Origin: Hyperoodon ampullatus
Lineage: Eukaryota; Chordata; Mammalia; Artiodactyla; Ziphiidae
DNA length: 64,000 nucleotides
Direction of reading: 5' to 3'
Assembly (NCBI GenBank): GCA_949752795.1
Contig: OX457064.1
Span: 40,172,368 to 40,236,367 of the forward strand
Shown: positions 1 through 11,469 of the stretch, in pieces
Layout of the letters: every line of letters begins with the position of its first letter
Position numbering within the stretch: the first letter of the stretch is position 1
The notes under the pieces: model-generated
Told to the model about the DNA's origin: nothing
What the model saw: the letters and a program-made list of their open reading frames with translations, nothing else
Database searches by the model: none
Translations under genes and position numbers: made by a program

Positions 1-1365
1 TAAATTCTAAAAGAATTATGATTAGTATGTTTAAGAAAAATAGGTAAAAAATGGAGAATTTCAATATAAATGTAGAATTTATAAAAAGTACCAAATGGAA
101 ATTCTACAATGAAAAAAATACATTATTTTAAGTTAGGTATTCAATATTATGAACTCTAAGCAGGATATATGCAAAAAAACCACACCTCATTATGGGCTAG
201 AAAAATTGCTGAACGCTAAAATCTAAGAGATTATTTTAAGAGCAGCCAGAAAAAAACACATTACTTTCAAAAGTGTAATAGCAGACTTAAAGTCAGACTT
301 TTCAGCAGACAAAAGATAGTAGAATGGCATCTTTAAAGTTTTGAAAGCAGTAGTAGCAACCTACAACTTTATAATCAGCAAAAGTAAGCTTCACAAATGA
401 AGGGAAAATACGTATAACTTTCAGGCCAAAAAATGCAATAGTAAGAAATTAGCATTAAAATAAATACTAAAGGGGATTTTCTGGCAGAGGAAAATGATCC
501 AAGATTAAAACATGGTAATGTAAGAAAGAATGAAAAACAACAGAAAGGTTAAATATAAGGGTAAATATAAGTGAATACTGACTGTAAAAAGCAACGGTAA
601 CAATATCTGACATGGTGTGAAATATATATACAGATTTAAAATGTTACCAAAATAGAAAAAAATAAAGGGAGATAGTTAAATGGGGTTAAAATAAAGAAGA
701 TCCTTGTATTTCTGGAAAGTGGTAAATGTATTAATTTGAAAAAGAGTCTAATAAATCAAGGACAAATCCTGTGATCTCTAGGGTAACCACAAAAAAATAA
801 TTAAGAAATAACATAACTAACAAACTGAGAGAAGGAAAATAAAATAACAAAATATATAGATTATAAGATTAAAAATTTTTAAAAGAAAGAAAACTATTAG
901 GAAAATAGGGAATATAAAATGCTGAATTCAATACAAATATATCAGTAAAACTTTAAATGTAAATTAATGAAATGAGCCAGTTAGAATTCAAAATTTTCAA
1001 ACCGGAGAAATAAATAGACAAAACTCAGTTATAAGCTGTATAAGAAACAGCCCTTAAATGTTTAAAAGTAAAAATGTTGGACATATGTCACGTATGCTCT
1101 AAACAAAAGGAAGCTGATATGGCTATGCTAATATCTGATAAAACACACTTTAAATCAGGAAATATTTCTAGGAACAGAGAGAGAGAGATTTCATAACGGT
1201 GATCAATCCAAGAGGAAGATATGACAAGTCTAAATTCTTCTGCAAAATCATAGTGGGACGTTTTTAATACCTGGCCTTCAAAAATTGATAGAAAAAAAAG
1301 TAGGCAAAATATCTTAAATATAAAGAAGATTAAGAATATATTATTAATTCACATTAGTATGAATG
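1..1365 (+). mobile_element. Old L1 (L1M-type) fragment: ORF1, inter-ORF spacer and start of ORF2
   Basis: Degenerate LINE-1 in sense orientation. Around 85-430 it follows the end of L1 ORF1, including the 'gcagccagaaaaaaacacat' block (243-262) and 'cagacttttcagcagac' (294-310). At 480-600 it matches the spacer between ORF1 and ORF2. At 1105-1230 it matches the endonuclease part of ORF2 (the 'atatctgataaaacacactt' and 'gatcaatccaagaggaag' blocks). No open frame survives. It is far more diverged than the L1 at 2737, so it is a much older insertion. The left end runs off the window. Confidence 0.8.
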
Positions 1366-1429
1366 TAATGTGAATTTTACAGCACACATTATCTTTCATA
1401 ATACAATCTTTTCAAGTATGACATGATGA

Positions 1430-1930
1430 GCCTCTCTCTCATTCTCTTTCCCTTCCCTAGTCCCCCATATGCAATCTATCAGAATCCTATTGGTGATACC
1501 TTCAAAGTATATGCAACATCCATCTCTTTACCATAGTACCTGATACTACCCTGGTCTAAGCCACTATTACAGTTGCTTGTATGACTAATTTAGCTCTTAA
1601 CAAATCTTCCTGCTTCTATCCTTCCTCTCCTACAGCTTATTCCCTGCACAGTAGTGATTCCCTTTTTCACTCAAAGTATTACAATAAGCCCTTACGGTGG
1701 CTTACAAGGCCTTTTTCTATTTGCTCAGCAGAATAATTCTCCCCTCTTTTGTTCTGCTCCATCCTCAGTAGTCTCACTGATAGTCTGCCAACATCCCAGG
1801 CACACTGCCACCTTAAAGTCTTTTCTCTAGTTTTTCTTTCTGCCTAGAATTCCCTTCCCCATATATCAATTTGGTTAGATTCTTCATTTCTTGAAGTGTT
1901 TGGTCAAATTTCACCTTTTCAATGAAGACT
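1430..1930 (+). mobile_element. L2 LINE fragment (3' portion of ORF)
   Basis: Matches the well-known L2 stretch with the order 'ccatatgcaatctatcag', 'ccctggtctaagccac', 'cttcctgcttctatcc', 'ctgcctagaattccc' and 'caaatttcaccttttc'. L2 is an ancient mammalian LINE, long inactive. It is heavily mutated and has no coding potential. The 3' tail is missing, because a different repeat begins near 1935. Confidence 0.75.
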
Positions 1931-1934
1931 ACTG

Positions 1935-2255
1935 TGGTTATTATCAGCATCCAATTCTCCTCCCTAATATAAAGCTGGGCTTGACCATCTGACTTGCATT
2001 GGCTAATGAGACATAATTGAGAAAGAAGCTTTGATAGGTTGTGCTTTGCTCTATTCCATTTTCATCTAATATTATGACTAGGAAAACATTGTTCTTGCTC
2101 CATTGGTGTGGGTACAAGAGAAAGAATGACTGCCATGAATGAGGTACCCTGACAATTGATGGTGGACATATATGGTGAATGAAACAAAAATCTCTGTCAC
2201 CATAAACCACTAGGATTTGGAATTGTTTATTACTAATCTAGCCTAGCCTATCTAC
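1935..2255 (+). repeat. Old interspersed repeat, family not named
   Basis: The ends resemble a common old mammalian repeat. The left part reads like 'cttgaccatctgacttgcat', and the right part has 'aggatttggaattgtttat' followed by 'ctagcctagcctatc'. I recognise the pattern but cannot assign a family with certainty (LTR-like or non-autonomous). No coding potential. Confidence 0.4.
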
Positions 2256-2397
2256 ATTGACCAACCTCTTAAACTCTGCAGATTACCAAGCCCTCTCCAG
2301 CCTCCCCTGTCCTAATGATCCTGATATACCTTATTCTTTATTCCATAGCAGTTATCATCTTCGATCTTTTGATAAATCACCATCAAGGGTCACTTGT

Positions 2398-2710
2398 GCT
2401 TCCACACATCTTTTTATTTATTTATTTATTTATGGCTGTGTTGGGTCTTCGTTTCTGCGCGAGGGCTTTCTCTAGTTGCGGCAAGTGGGGGCCACTCCTC
2501 ATCACGGTGCGCGGGCCTCTCATTATCGCGGCCTCTCTTGTTGCGGAGCACAGGCTCCAGACGCGCAGGCTCAGTAATTGTGGCTCACGGGGCTAGCTGC
2601 TCCGCGGCATGTGGGATCTTCCCAGACCAGGGCTCGAACCCATGTCCCCTGCATTGGCAGGTAGACTCCCAACCACTGCACCACCAGGGAAGCCCGCTTC
2701 CACACATCTT
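2398..2710 (-). mobile_element. CHR SINE, long form, antisense, with 15-bp target duplication
   Basis: The element body is 2411-2695. Read on the minus strand it starts with the tRNA-derived head (the complement of 'ccaccagggaagccc', 2681-2695) and ends in a (TTTA)n-type tail at 2411-2433. The target duplication 'gcttccacacatctt' is at 2398-2412 and again at 2696-2710, identical. This long form is about 285 bp and carries the extra 3' block ('gtgttgggtcttcgtttc', 2438-2455) that the short CHR copies lack. It lies only about 26 bp upstream of the L1 that follows. Confidence 0.93.
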
Positions 2711-2736
2711 GCTGGGTACATCAAGAACGCAAAACT

Positions 2737-3627
2737 GGGGAGGAACCAAGATGGCGGAGTAGAAGGACGTGCTCTCATTCCCTCTTGTGAGAACACCAGG
2801 ATCACAACTAGCTGCTGGACAATCATCCATAGGAAGACACTGGAATTCACCAAAAAAGATATCCGATATCAAAAGACAAAGGAGAAGACACAATGAGATG
2901 GTAGGAGGGGCACGATCACAGTAAAATCAAATCCCATAATTGCTGGGTGGGTGACTCACAGACTGGAGAACACTTATACCACAGAAGTCCACCCACTGGA
3001 GGGAAGGTTCTGAGCTCCACATCAAGCTTCCCAACCTGGGGGTCCAGCAACGGGAGGAGGAATTCCTAGAGAATCAGACTTTGAAGGCTAGTGGGATTTG
3101 ATTGCAGGACTTTGACAGGACTGAGAGACTCTACTCTTGGAGGGCACACACAAAGTAGTGTGCGCATCAGGACCCAGGGAAGGAGCAGTGACCCCATAGG
3201 AGACTGAACCAGACCTACCTGCTAGTGTTGGAGGGTCTCCTGCAGAGGCGGGGTGGGGGGCGGATTGTGGCTCACTGTGGGGACAAGGACACTGGCAGCA
3301 GAAGTTCTGGGAAGTACTCCTTGGCGTGAGCCCTCCCAGAGTCTGTCATTAGCCCCACCAAAGAGCCCAGGTAGGCTCCAGTGTTGGGTTGCCTCAGGCC
3401 AAACAACCAACAGGGAGGGAACCCAGCCCCACCCATCAATAGTCAAGTGGATTAAAGTTTCACTGAGCTCTGCCCACCAGAGCAACAGTCAGCTTTACCC
3501 ATTACTAGTCCCTCCCATCAAGCCTTTTAGATAGCCTCATCCACCAGAGGGCAGAGAGCAGAAGCAAGAAGAACTATAATCCTGTAGCCTGTGTAACAAA
3601 AACCACATTCACAGAAAGATAGACAAG
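2737..3627 (+). promoter_or_regulatory. L1-A 5'UTR / internal promoter with YY1-type site
   Basis: This is the 891-bp leader of L1-A. Known L1 5'UTRs hold an internal Pol II promoter, and the first bases often carry a YY1 site that sets the transcription start. Here 'caagatggcgg' at 2747-2757 fits the YY1 motif exactly. The leader is GC-richer than its surroundings. Whether it still drives transcription cannot be told from sequence. Confidence 0.7.
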
Positions 3628-4533
3628 ATGAAAAGGCAGAGGGCTATGTACTAGATGAAGGAATAAGATAAAACCCCAGAAAAACAACTAAATGAAGTAG
3701 AGATAGGCAACCTTCCAGAAAAAGAATTCAGAATAATGATAGTGAAGATGACTCAGGACCTCGGAAAAACAATGGAGGCAAAGATCGAGAAGATGCAAGA
3801 AATGTTTAACAAAGACCTAGAAGAATTAAAGAACAAACAAACAGAGATGAACAATACAATCACTGAAATGAAAACTACACTAGAAGGAATCAACAGCAGA
3901 ATAACTGAGGCAGAAGAACTGATAAGTGACCTGGAAGGCAGAATGGTGCAATTCACTGCTGGGGAACAGAATAAAGAAAAAAGAATGAAAAGAAATGAAG
4001 ACAGCCTAAGAGACCTCTGGGACAACATTAAATGCAACAACATTCGCATTATAGGGGTCCCAGAAGGAGAAGAGAGAGAGAAAGGACCCGAGAAAATAGT
4101 TGAAGAGATTATAGTCGAAAACTTCCCTAACATGGGAAAGGAAATTGCCACCCAAGTCCAGGCAGCACAGTGAGTCCCATACAGGATAAACCCAAGGAGA
4201 AACATGCCAAGACACACAGTAATCAAATTGGCAAAAATTAAAGACAAAGAAAAATTATTGAAAGCAGCAAGGGAAAAACGAAAAATAACATACAATGTAA
4301 CTCGCATAAGGTTAACAGCTGATTTCTCAGCAGAAACTCTACAAGCCAGAAGGGAGTGGCACAATATACTTAAAGTGATGAAAGGGAAGAACCTACAACC
4401 AAGATTACTCTACCAGGCAAGGATCTCATTCAGATTCCATGGAGAAATCAAAAGCTTTACAGACAAGCAAAAGCTAAGAGAATTCAGCACCACCACACCA
4501 GCTCTACAACAAATGCTAAAGGAACTTCTTTAA
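3628..4533 (+). pseudogene. L1-A ORF1 (RNA-binding chaperone), inactivated
   Basis: ORF1p is the trimeric nucleic-acid chaperone of the L1 particle. The inferred original start is the ATG at 3628. The frame is kept over 302 codons but has three internal stops: TAG at 3652 and TAA at 3661 (both CAG/CAA-to-stop C-to-T changes) and TGA at 4171. The middle piece (3736-4173) has a heptad-rich coiled coil (many E, K, M, I) followed by the RRM-like domain with 'IRIIGVPEGEE'. The last piece (4204-4533) is the C-terminal domain with 'ADFSAETLQARREWHNILKV'. Size fits the family, so the lesions are point mutations rather than truncation. Confidence 0.93.
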
Positions 4534-4591
4534 GTGGGAAACACAACAGAAGAAAAGGATTTACAAAAACAAACCCAAAACAATTAAGAAA

Positions 4592-7500
4592 ATGGTCTTA
4601 GGAACATACATATTTATAATTACCTTAAATGTGAATGGATTAAATGCTCCAACCAAATGACACAGGCTTGCTGAATGGATACAAAAACAAGACCCACCTA
4701 TATGCTGTCTACAAAAGACCCACTTCAGACCTAGGGACACATACAGACTGAAAGTGAGGGGATGGAAAAAGATATTCCATGCAAATGGAAATCAAAAGAA
4801 AAGCGGAGTAGCTATACTCATATCAGATAAAATAGACTTTAGAATAAAGAATGTTACAAGAGACAATGAAGGACACTACATAATGATCAAGGGATCAATC
4901 CAAGAAGAAGATATAACAATTATAATTATATATGCACCCAACATAGGAGCACCTCAATACATAACACAACTGCTAACAGCTATAAAAGAGGAAATCGACA
5001 GTAACACAATAATAGTGGGGGAATTTAACACCTCACTTACACCAAAGGACAGATCATCTAAAATGAAAACAAATACAGAAACAGAAGCTTTCAATGACAC
5101 AACAGACCAGACAGATTTATTTGATAGTTACAGGACATTTCATCCAAAAACAGCAGATTACACTTTCTTCTCAAGTGCGCATGGAACATTCTCCAGGATA
5201 AATCACACCTGGGGTCACAAATCAATCCTCAGTAAATTTAATAAAATTGAAATCATACCAAGCATGTTTTCTGACCACAACGCTATGAGATTAGAAATGA
5301 ATTACAGGGGAAAAAACGTAAAAAACACAAACACATGGAGGCTAAACAATACGTTATGAAATAACCAAGAGATCACTGAAGAAATCAAAGTGGAAATCAA
5401 AAAATACCTAGAGACAAATGACAATGAAAACACGATGATCCAAAACCTATGGGATGCAGCAAAAGCAGTTCTAAGAGGGAAGTTTATAGCTATACAAGCC
5501 TACCTCAAGAAACAAGAAAAATCTCAATTAAACAATCTAACCTTACACCTAAAGGAACTAGAGAAAGAAGAACAATCAAAACCCAAAGTTGGCAGAAGGA
5601 CAGAAATCATAAAGATCAGAGCAGACATAAATGAATAGAAACAAAGAAAATAGCAAAGATCCACAAAACTAAAAGCTGGTTCTTTGAGAATATAAACAAA
5701 ATTGATAAACCATAAGCCAGACTCATCAAGAAAAAGAGGGAGAGGACTCAAATCAATAAAACAGAAATGAAAAAGGAGAAGTTACAACAGACACCGCAGA
5801 AATACAAAGCATCCTAAGAGACTACTACAAGCAACTCTATGCCAATAAAATAGACAAATTCTTAGAAAGGTATAACCTTCCAAGACTGAACTAGGAAGAA
5901 ACAGAAAATATGAACAGACCAATCACAAGGAATGAAATTGAAACTGTGATTGAAAATCTTCCAACAAACAAAAGTCCAGGACCAGATGGCTTCACAGGTG
6001 AATTCTATCAAACATTTAGAGAAGAGCTAACACCTATCCTTCTCAAACTCTTCCAAAAAATTTCGGAGGAAGGAACACTCCCAAACTCATTCTATGAGGC
6101 CACCATCACCCTGATACCAAAACCAGACAAAGATACTACAAAAAAAGAAAATTAGAGACCAATATCACTGATGAATGTAGATGCAAAAATCCTCAACAAA
6201 ATACTATCAAACAGAATCCAGCAACACATTAAAAGGATCATACACCATGATAAAGTGGGATTTATCCCAGGGATGCAAGGATTCTTCAATATACGCAAAT
6301 CAATCAATGTGATATACCATATTAACAAACTGAAGAATAAGAACCATATGATCATCTCAATAGATGCAGAAAAAGCTTCTGACAAAATTCAACACCCATT
6401 TATGATAAAAACTCTCCAGAAAGTGGGCATAGAGGGAAACTACCTCAACATAATAAAGGCCATATATGACAAACTCACAGCAAACATCATTCTCAATGGT
6501 GAAAAACAGAAAGCATTTCCTCTAAGATCAGGAACAAGACAAGGATGTCCACTCTCACCACTATTATTAAACATAGTTTTGGAAGTCCTAGCCATGGCAA
6601 TCAGAGAAGAAAAAGAAATACAAATTGGAAAACTGTAACTGTTTGCAGATGACATGATACTATACATAGAGAATCCTAAAGATGCCACCAGAAAACTACT
6701 AGAACTAATCAATGAATTTGGTAAAGTTGCAGGATACAAAATTAATACACAGAAATCTCTTGCATTCCTATACACTAATGATGAAAAATCTGAAAGAGAA
6801 ATTATGGAAACACTCCCATTTACCACTGCAACAAAAAGAATAAAATACCTAGGAATAAACCTACCTAGGGAAATAAAAGACCTGTATGCAGAAAACTATG
6901 AGAAACTGATGAAAGAAATTAAAGATGATACCAACAGATGGAAAGATATACCATGTTATTGGATTGGTAGAATCAATATTGTGAAAATGACTACACTACC
7001 CAAAGCAATCTACAGATTCAATGCAATTCATATCAAACTACCAATGGCATTTTTTACGGAACTAGAACAAATCACCTTAAAATTCTTATGGAGACACAAA
7101 AGACCCCGAATAGCCAAAGCAGTCTTGAGGGAAAAAAATGGAACTGGAGGAATCAGACTCCCTGACTTCAGACTATACTACAAAGCTACAGTAATCAAGA
7201 CAATATGGTACTGGCACAAAAACAGAAACAAAAATCAATGGAATAAGATAGAAAGCCCAGAGACAAACTCACGCACCTATGGTCAACTAATCTATGACAA
7301 GGGAGGCAAAGATATACAATGGAGAAAAGAAAGTCTCTTCAATAAGTGGTTCTGGGAAAACTGGACAACTACATGTGAAAGAATGAAATTAGAATACTTC
7401 CTAACACAATACACAAAAATAAACTGAAAATGGATTAAAGACCTAAATGTAAGAGCAGACACTATAAAACTCTTAGAGGAAAACATAGGAAGAACACTCT

Positions 7501-8362
7501 TTGACATAAATCACAGCAAGATCTTTTTTGATCCACCTCCTAGAGTAATGGAAATAAAACCAAAAGAAACAACTGGGACCTAATGAAACTTCAAAGCTTT
7601 TGCACAGCAAAGGAAACCATAATCAAGACGAAAAGACAACACTCAGAATGGGAGAAACTTTTCACAAACAAATCAAAGGACAAAGGATTAATCTCCAAAA
7701 TATATAAACAGTTCATGCAGCTCAATATTAAAGAAACAAACAACCCAATCCAAAAATGGGCTGAAGACCTAAATAGACATTTCTCCAAAGAAGACATACA
7801 GATGGCCAAGAAGCACATGAAAAGCTGCTCAACATCATTATTAGAGAAATGCAAATCAAAACTACAATGAGGTATCACCTCACACCAGTTAGAATGGGCA
7901 TCATCAGAAAGTCTACAAACAACAAATGCTGGAGAGGGTGTGGAGAAAAGGGAACCCTCTTGCACTGTTGGTGGGAATGTAAATTAATACAGCCACTATG
8001 GAGAACAGTATGGAGGTTCCTTAAAAAACTAAAAACAGAACTACCATATGACCCAGCAATCCCACTACTGGGCATATACCCAGAAAAAAAACATAATTCA
8101 AAAAGACACATGCATCCCAATGTTCATTGCCGCACTATTTACAATAGCCAGGTCATGGAAGCAACCTAAATGCCCGGTGACAGACGAATGGGTAAAGAAG
8201 TTGTGGTACATATATACAATGGAATATTACTCAGCCATAAAAAAGAACGAAATTGAGTCATTTGTTGAGACGTGGATGGATCTAGAGACTGTCATACAGA
8301 GTGAAGTAAGTCAGAAAGAGAAAAACAAATATTGTACATTAATGCATGTATGTGGAACCTAG
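4592..8362 (+). pseudogene. L1-A ORF2 (endonuclease / reverse transcriptase), inactivated
   Basis: About 1,257 codons' worth, close to the family's usual ~1,275. The inferred start is the ATG at 4592. The order is normal: AP-like endonuclease (4592-5359, with the catalytic SDH motif at 5270-5278), linker, reverse transcriptase (from about 5910, with '[14 protein letters not shown]' and the catalytic FADD at 6642-6653), then the C-terminal Cys-rich motif (C-W-R-G-C ... H-C-W-W-E-C, about 7929-7980). Stops include TGA after 22 codons, TGA at 5357, TAG at 5636, and a TAA at 6636-6638 one codon before the FADD region. The frame shifts by +1 between about 5640 and 5900 and again between 7430 and 7850. 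It ends at the TAG 8360-8362. Confidence 0.95.
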
Positions 8363-8587
8363 AAAAATGGTACAGATGAACTGGTTTGCAGGGCAGAACT
8401 TGAGACACAGATGTAGAGATCAAAGGTATGGACACCAAGGGGGGAAAACCGCGGTGGGGTGGGGATGGTGGTGTGCTGAATTCGGCGATTGGGATTGACA
8501 TGTATACACTGATGTGTATAAAATGGATGACTAATAAGAACCTGCAGTATAAAAAAACAAAAAACAAAAACAAACAAATAAACAACT
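8363..8587 (+). other. L1-A 3'UTR and A-rich tail, with G-rich tract
   Basis: A short 3'UTR. It has a G-rich tract at 8439-8473 (runs of 6, 4 and 4 G) that could form a quadruplex, a feature known from many mammalian L1 3'UTRs. It then has the 'ttgacatgtatacactgatg' block and ends in an A-rich tail. Its sequence is unrelated to the 3'UTR of the other full-length L1 (60414-60776). Confidence 0.8.
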
Positions 8588-8589
8588 AA

Positions 8590-9505
8590 TACTAAACTTT
8601 CTTTGGGTTATTTGTATGGAACTATGTTAATATAAATGTTTCAGATATTACATGAAATTTCTAAAAATCTTATATGTTCTGGTATAATGTCATAATTCTA
8701 GTTATTACTTTAAAATGTATATCTCAGAAATAACTAAATTTCCTTGTCAATTGCATTATTATGAACTTTCATCAAATCTTTAACCATGGTCATTTTTAAA
8801 TCTTTTGTCATTTACAGACAGTTCTGGGTATACTCTGATGCTTTTGCAAATATGTTTCTATAAAAGGGTTTCATCTTCAAGGAATTCATGGAAAAGACTC
8901 TGACAAGTACAGGTTTCTGGTAACTGACTATACTGCTGAACTGAATGAATAAGCATTTTCAGAACTCTAATGGAAAACTGATGAATTCATAAAAGTGCTA
9001 ACAAAAGATCAAGATGAAAACAAAAATTAATTACATGGGACTGAGTGAACTGATGAGGATGATTATAATTTTTGTGACTTTCTGTTTGAATAATAAAAAA
9101 AATGCAAAACTCAGATAGCTTTTTAACTGGGACATAGCTCAGAGTTGTGTTGGTAGTAAGCAATATTGAGAGAGAAATTAATGTCTCTCTCTGAAACAAA
9201 AAAAGAAGTATGCTTACTGCTTGTTAAAAAATGGTTATTTCCCCATACTCACCGTTCCTCAGTTGTGATAAGACTCTACTAATGTGGGCACAGTATCTAT
9301 CTGGTCCCATCTGCATAATCCCCACGCAAAATATACTAATACACTGCCATCTCTGCTGGCATAAAAGAGAATATTGTCTCTGACCCAGAGGTCTCATATC
9401 TTCTGACAACAACCATGAAATAATAACAGGTTATCTATCTTATTAACTTGCAAGTAGGCAAAATCCCAGATTATACCATCACATTATATTACTGACTTAA
9501 GTATT
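8590..9505. other. AT-rich sequence, no recognised element
   Basis: I see no gene, repeat or convincing motif here. The short open frames are what chance gives in AT-rich DNA. Confidence 0.5.
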
Positions 9506-9507
9506 GT

Positions 9508-9665
9508 TTTTTTTTTTAACTTATTCTCTGTCTCTTCCACTAACATGTAATTTCCTTGAAAATGCAGACCCTTGATTTATGCCCAGCCATTACATTAAGC
9601 CTGGGACATAGTGAAACATTCAAAAAATACTTCTTGATTACATGATTGAATAACGAATAAATTTT
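9508..9665 (+). mobile_element. L2 3' end
   Basis: Typical L2 3' terminal sequence: 'tcttccactaacatgtaatt', 'agcctgggacatagtg' and an ending with 'cttcttgattacatgattg'. It is ancient and non-coding. Confidence 0.7.
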
Positions 9666-9669
9666 ATCA

Positions 9670-10811
9670 CAAAATAGTAAGCACCTAAAATTAGATGTAT
9701 TTAAGCTTCCATGGTGGGAGTAGGAAGCTATATTATTTAATTTCTATGTTCTCTTCTATTGTTAAGACTATATACTTCTATTAGTGTTATAAACAATCAA
9801 TACTATAAGAAATTATAAAGAGGAGAGTTAAACTGTAAGGCATGTATGAGCTTACACTGAGGAATCCTGCCTCCAAATGCTTCAGAGAAATGAAAGTATG
9901 ATTTTTTTCATAATATATAGAAATGGGTCATTTGGATATAATTTATCATAAATATGGTATGTGTCTGTACACTGAAAAAATTGTAAGAACAGTTGAAACT
10001 AAAATAAAATAACTTCTTGCATTCAAATTGATATATTTGGTAGAGTGATAAGTTTAAAAAGAGATACAATTCTTTCCAGTTGAAGCGGGTTCTTTTGACG
10101 CTTGAGATGGACATATGAAAATTCATTTTTACCTTGTGAATGGTTGGCAGTGAAGCAAGATTGTTGCAGATATTTTATCTCAGAGGAATAGGTGGGTTTG
10201 ACATCTGGAGGGAAGAGGTTAAAGCTCATCACTTGGGTAGAGTGGGAGGAAATGAAAACTCAGAGGAGGGTCAGAACATCTTTAAGAAGGAGGAGGATTT
10301 TGGTTAGTGACTAGATAAAGTTCCAGATGGACTGATTAGTGGTGAAGTACTGCAGAGTAATGAACTATGTATGGGAGGAAGTTCATTTCAGTAACTCATT
10401 GTGTGGAGTCAGATCGGATAAGATAAAAAAATTCTAAGGGCTTTTTTATTTTCCATAGCAGAGGAAGTGTAAAGGATAGGAAGGAACACATCTCATTTCC
10501 AGAAGTTCTTTTCTAATTACCTAGAAAGCCATGTTTATGTTTCCTAAAAAATTGTACTCATGATCAAACTACCCCCAGTACATAAGCCAGGTAAAGTCTT
10601 TCATGTCAAACTAATTATTTCAGACATCAAAATTTGACAAGCCATGGCTTTTCTCAAAAGACTGAGAGTGTAAATTGTTTTCCTTTATTGCTTCTCTTGA
10701 ATAATTAACTGATAATAATTTTCTTCTAATTTTTAGATAAAGCTAAAAGAACATAATTATTTGATTGGAGTCAACATACTCCAAATTTCCTCAGAAACAG
10801 TGGACTGTTAT
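9670..10811. other. No recognised element
   Basis: About 1.1 kb with no recognisable gene or repeat. The base composition alternates between AT-rich and more balanced, purine-rich stretches (around 10230-10400). Confidence 0.45.
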
Positions 10812-10844
10812 CACACACACACACACACACACAAAAAAAAAAAA
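10812..10844 (+). repeat. (CA)n microsatellite followed by poly-A
   Basis: About ten CA units at 10812-10832, then 12 A. It is followed by a purine-rich GA/A stretch to about 10870. Confidence 0.9.
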
Positions 10845-10870
10845 CCGAGAGAAAGAGAGAGAAGAGGGAA

Positions 10871-11465
10871 ATTTATGTTATCTGATTACTTGTAGTAATA
10901 GTCTTGTGTTCATGTCAGGGGCAAGATCTTTCTATACTACTAAGAAAAAAAAGAATTTTAGGTTATGGTACACAGATGACAGCAACAGTCAAACAATAAG
11001 GTCAATAAAGAGATCTGTTAGAAGGTGTCAGACTAATAAAATACTTCTGGCTTGCTTCCTGAGTAAATCCTTAATAGAGAAGAAAACTATCTCTAAACTG
11101 ATAATTGAATCTCAGCAACGTTGGAAAACGAAAACCACGCCTGCCTGGGCCAACGACACACACATTAACAGGCTATGCAGGGCATGACTCTAAAGGTACC
11201 ATGCATAATATAGTAGCCCTGCACCAGTGGATTTGAAATTAGGAGGGATTTCTGTAAGACACAAAGCAGGCAGAATCAGATTAAGAGGGAACCTGGGGCT
11301 TAACATGGTACAAAACACTTATAGACAAGCTGTCATCGACAATAGAGCAAAGCAAATTAATGTAAGGATCAGAATGATAACCAGCGGGGCTGTTGAGGTG
11401 ACTGTAAACCTCACAGGAATTAGACCTTCCTCTATCTCCTGCTTTGGCTAAACTAGAGGAAGCAA
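10871..11465. other. No recognised element
   Basis: Two modest open frames lie here (10765-11187 and 11227-11451, + strand), but their translations match no family I know. There is no splice or codon evidence to support them. I treat them as chance frames. Confidence 0.4.
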
Positions 11466-11469
11466 AGGT

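Larger units (their letters stand above)
2737..8587 (+). mobile_element. Nearly full-length L1 (L1-A): 5'UTR, ORF1, ORF2, 3'UTR, tail
   Basis: An almost complete non-LTR retrotransposon of about 5.85 kb. It begins with 'ggggaggaaccaagatggcg' (2737-2756), the hallmark 5' start of a cetacean/artiodactyl L1 lineage. It contains ORF1 (3628-4533), a 58-bp spacer, ORF2 (4592-8362) and a short G-rich 3'UTR ending in an A-rich tail near 8550-8587. Both ORFs are broken, so it cannot move on its own. A weak, diverged target duplication may be 2726-2736 and 8588-8598 (8 of 11 bases alike). The divergence is modest: it is much younger than the L1M pieces nearby. Confidence 0.97.

Noticed and set aside
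2737..8362. Active, autonomous L1
   Set aside because: Three stops in ORF1 and several stops plus frameshifts in ORF2.
10765..11451. Open frames of 140 and 74 codons on the + strand, possible exons
   Set aside because: No recognisable domain. The first runs through a (CA)n/poly-A tract and the frames are not supported by splice signals I trust.
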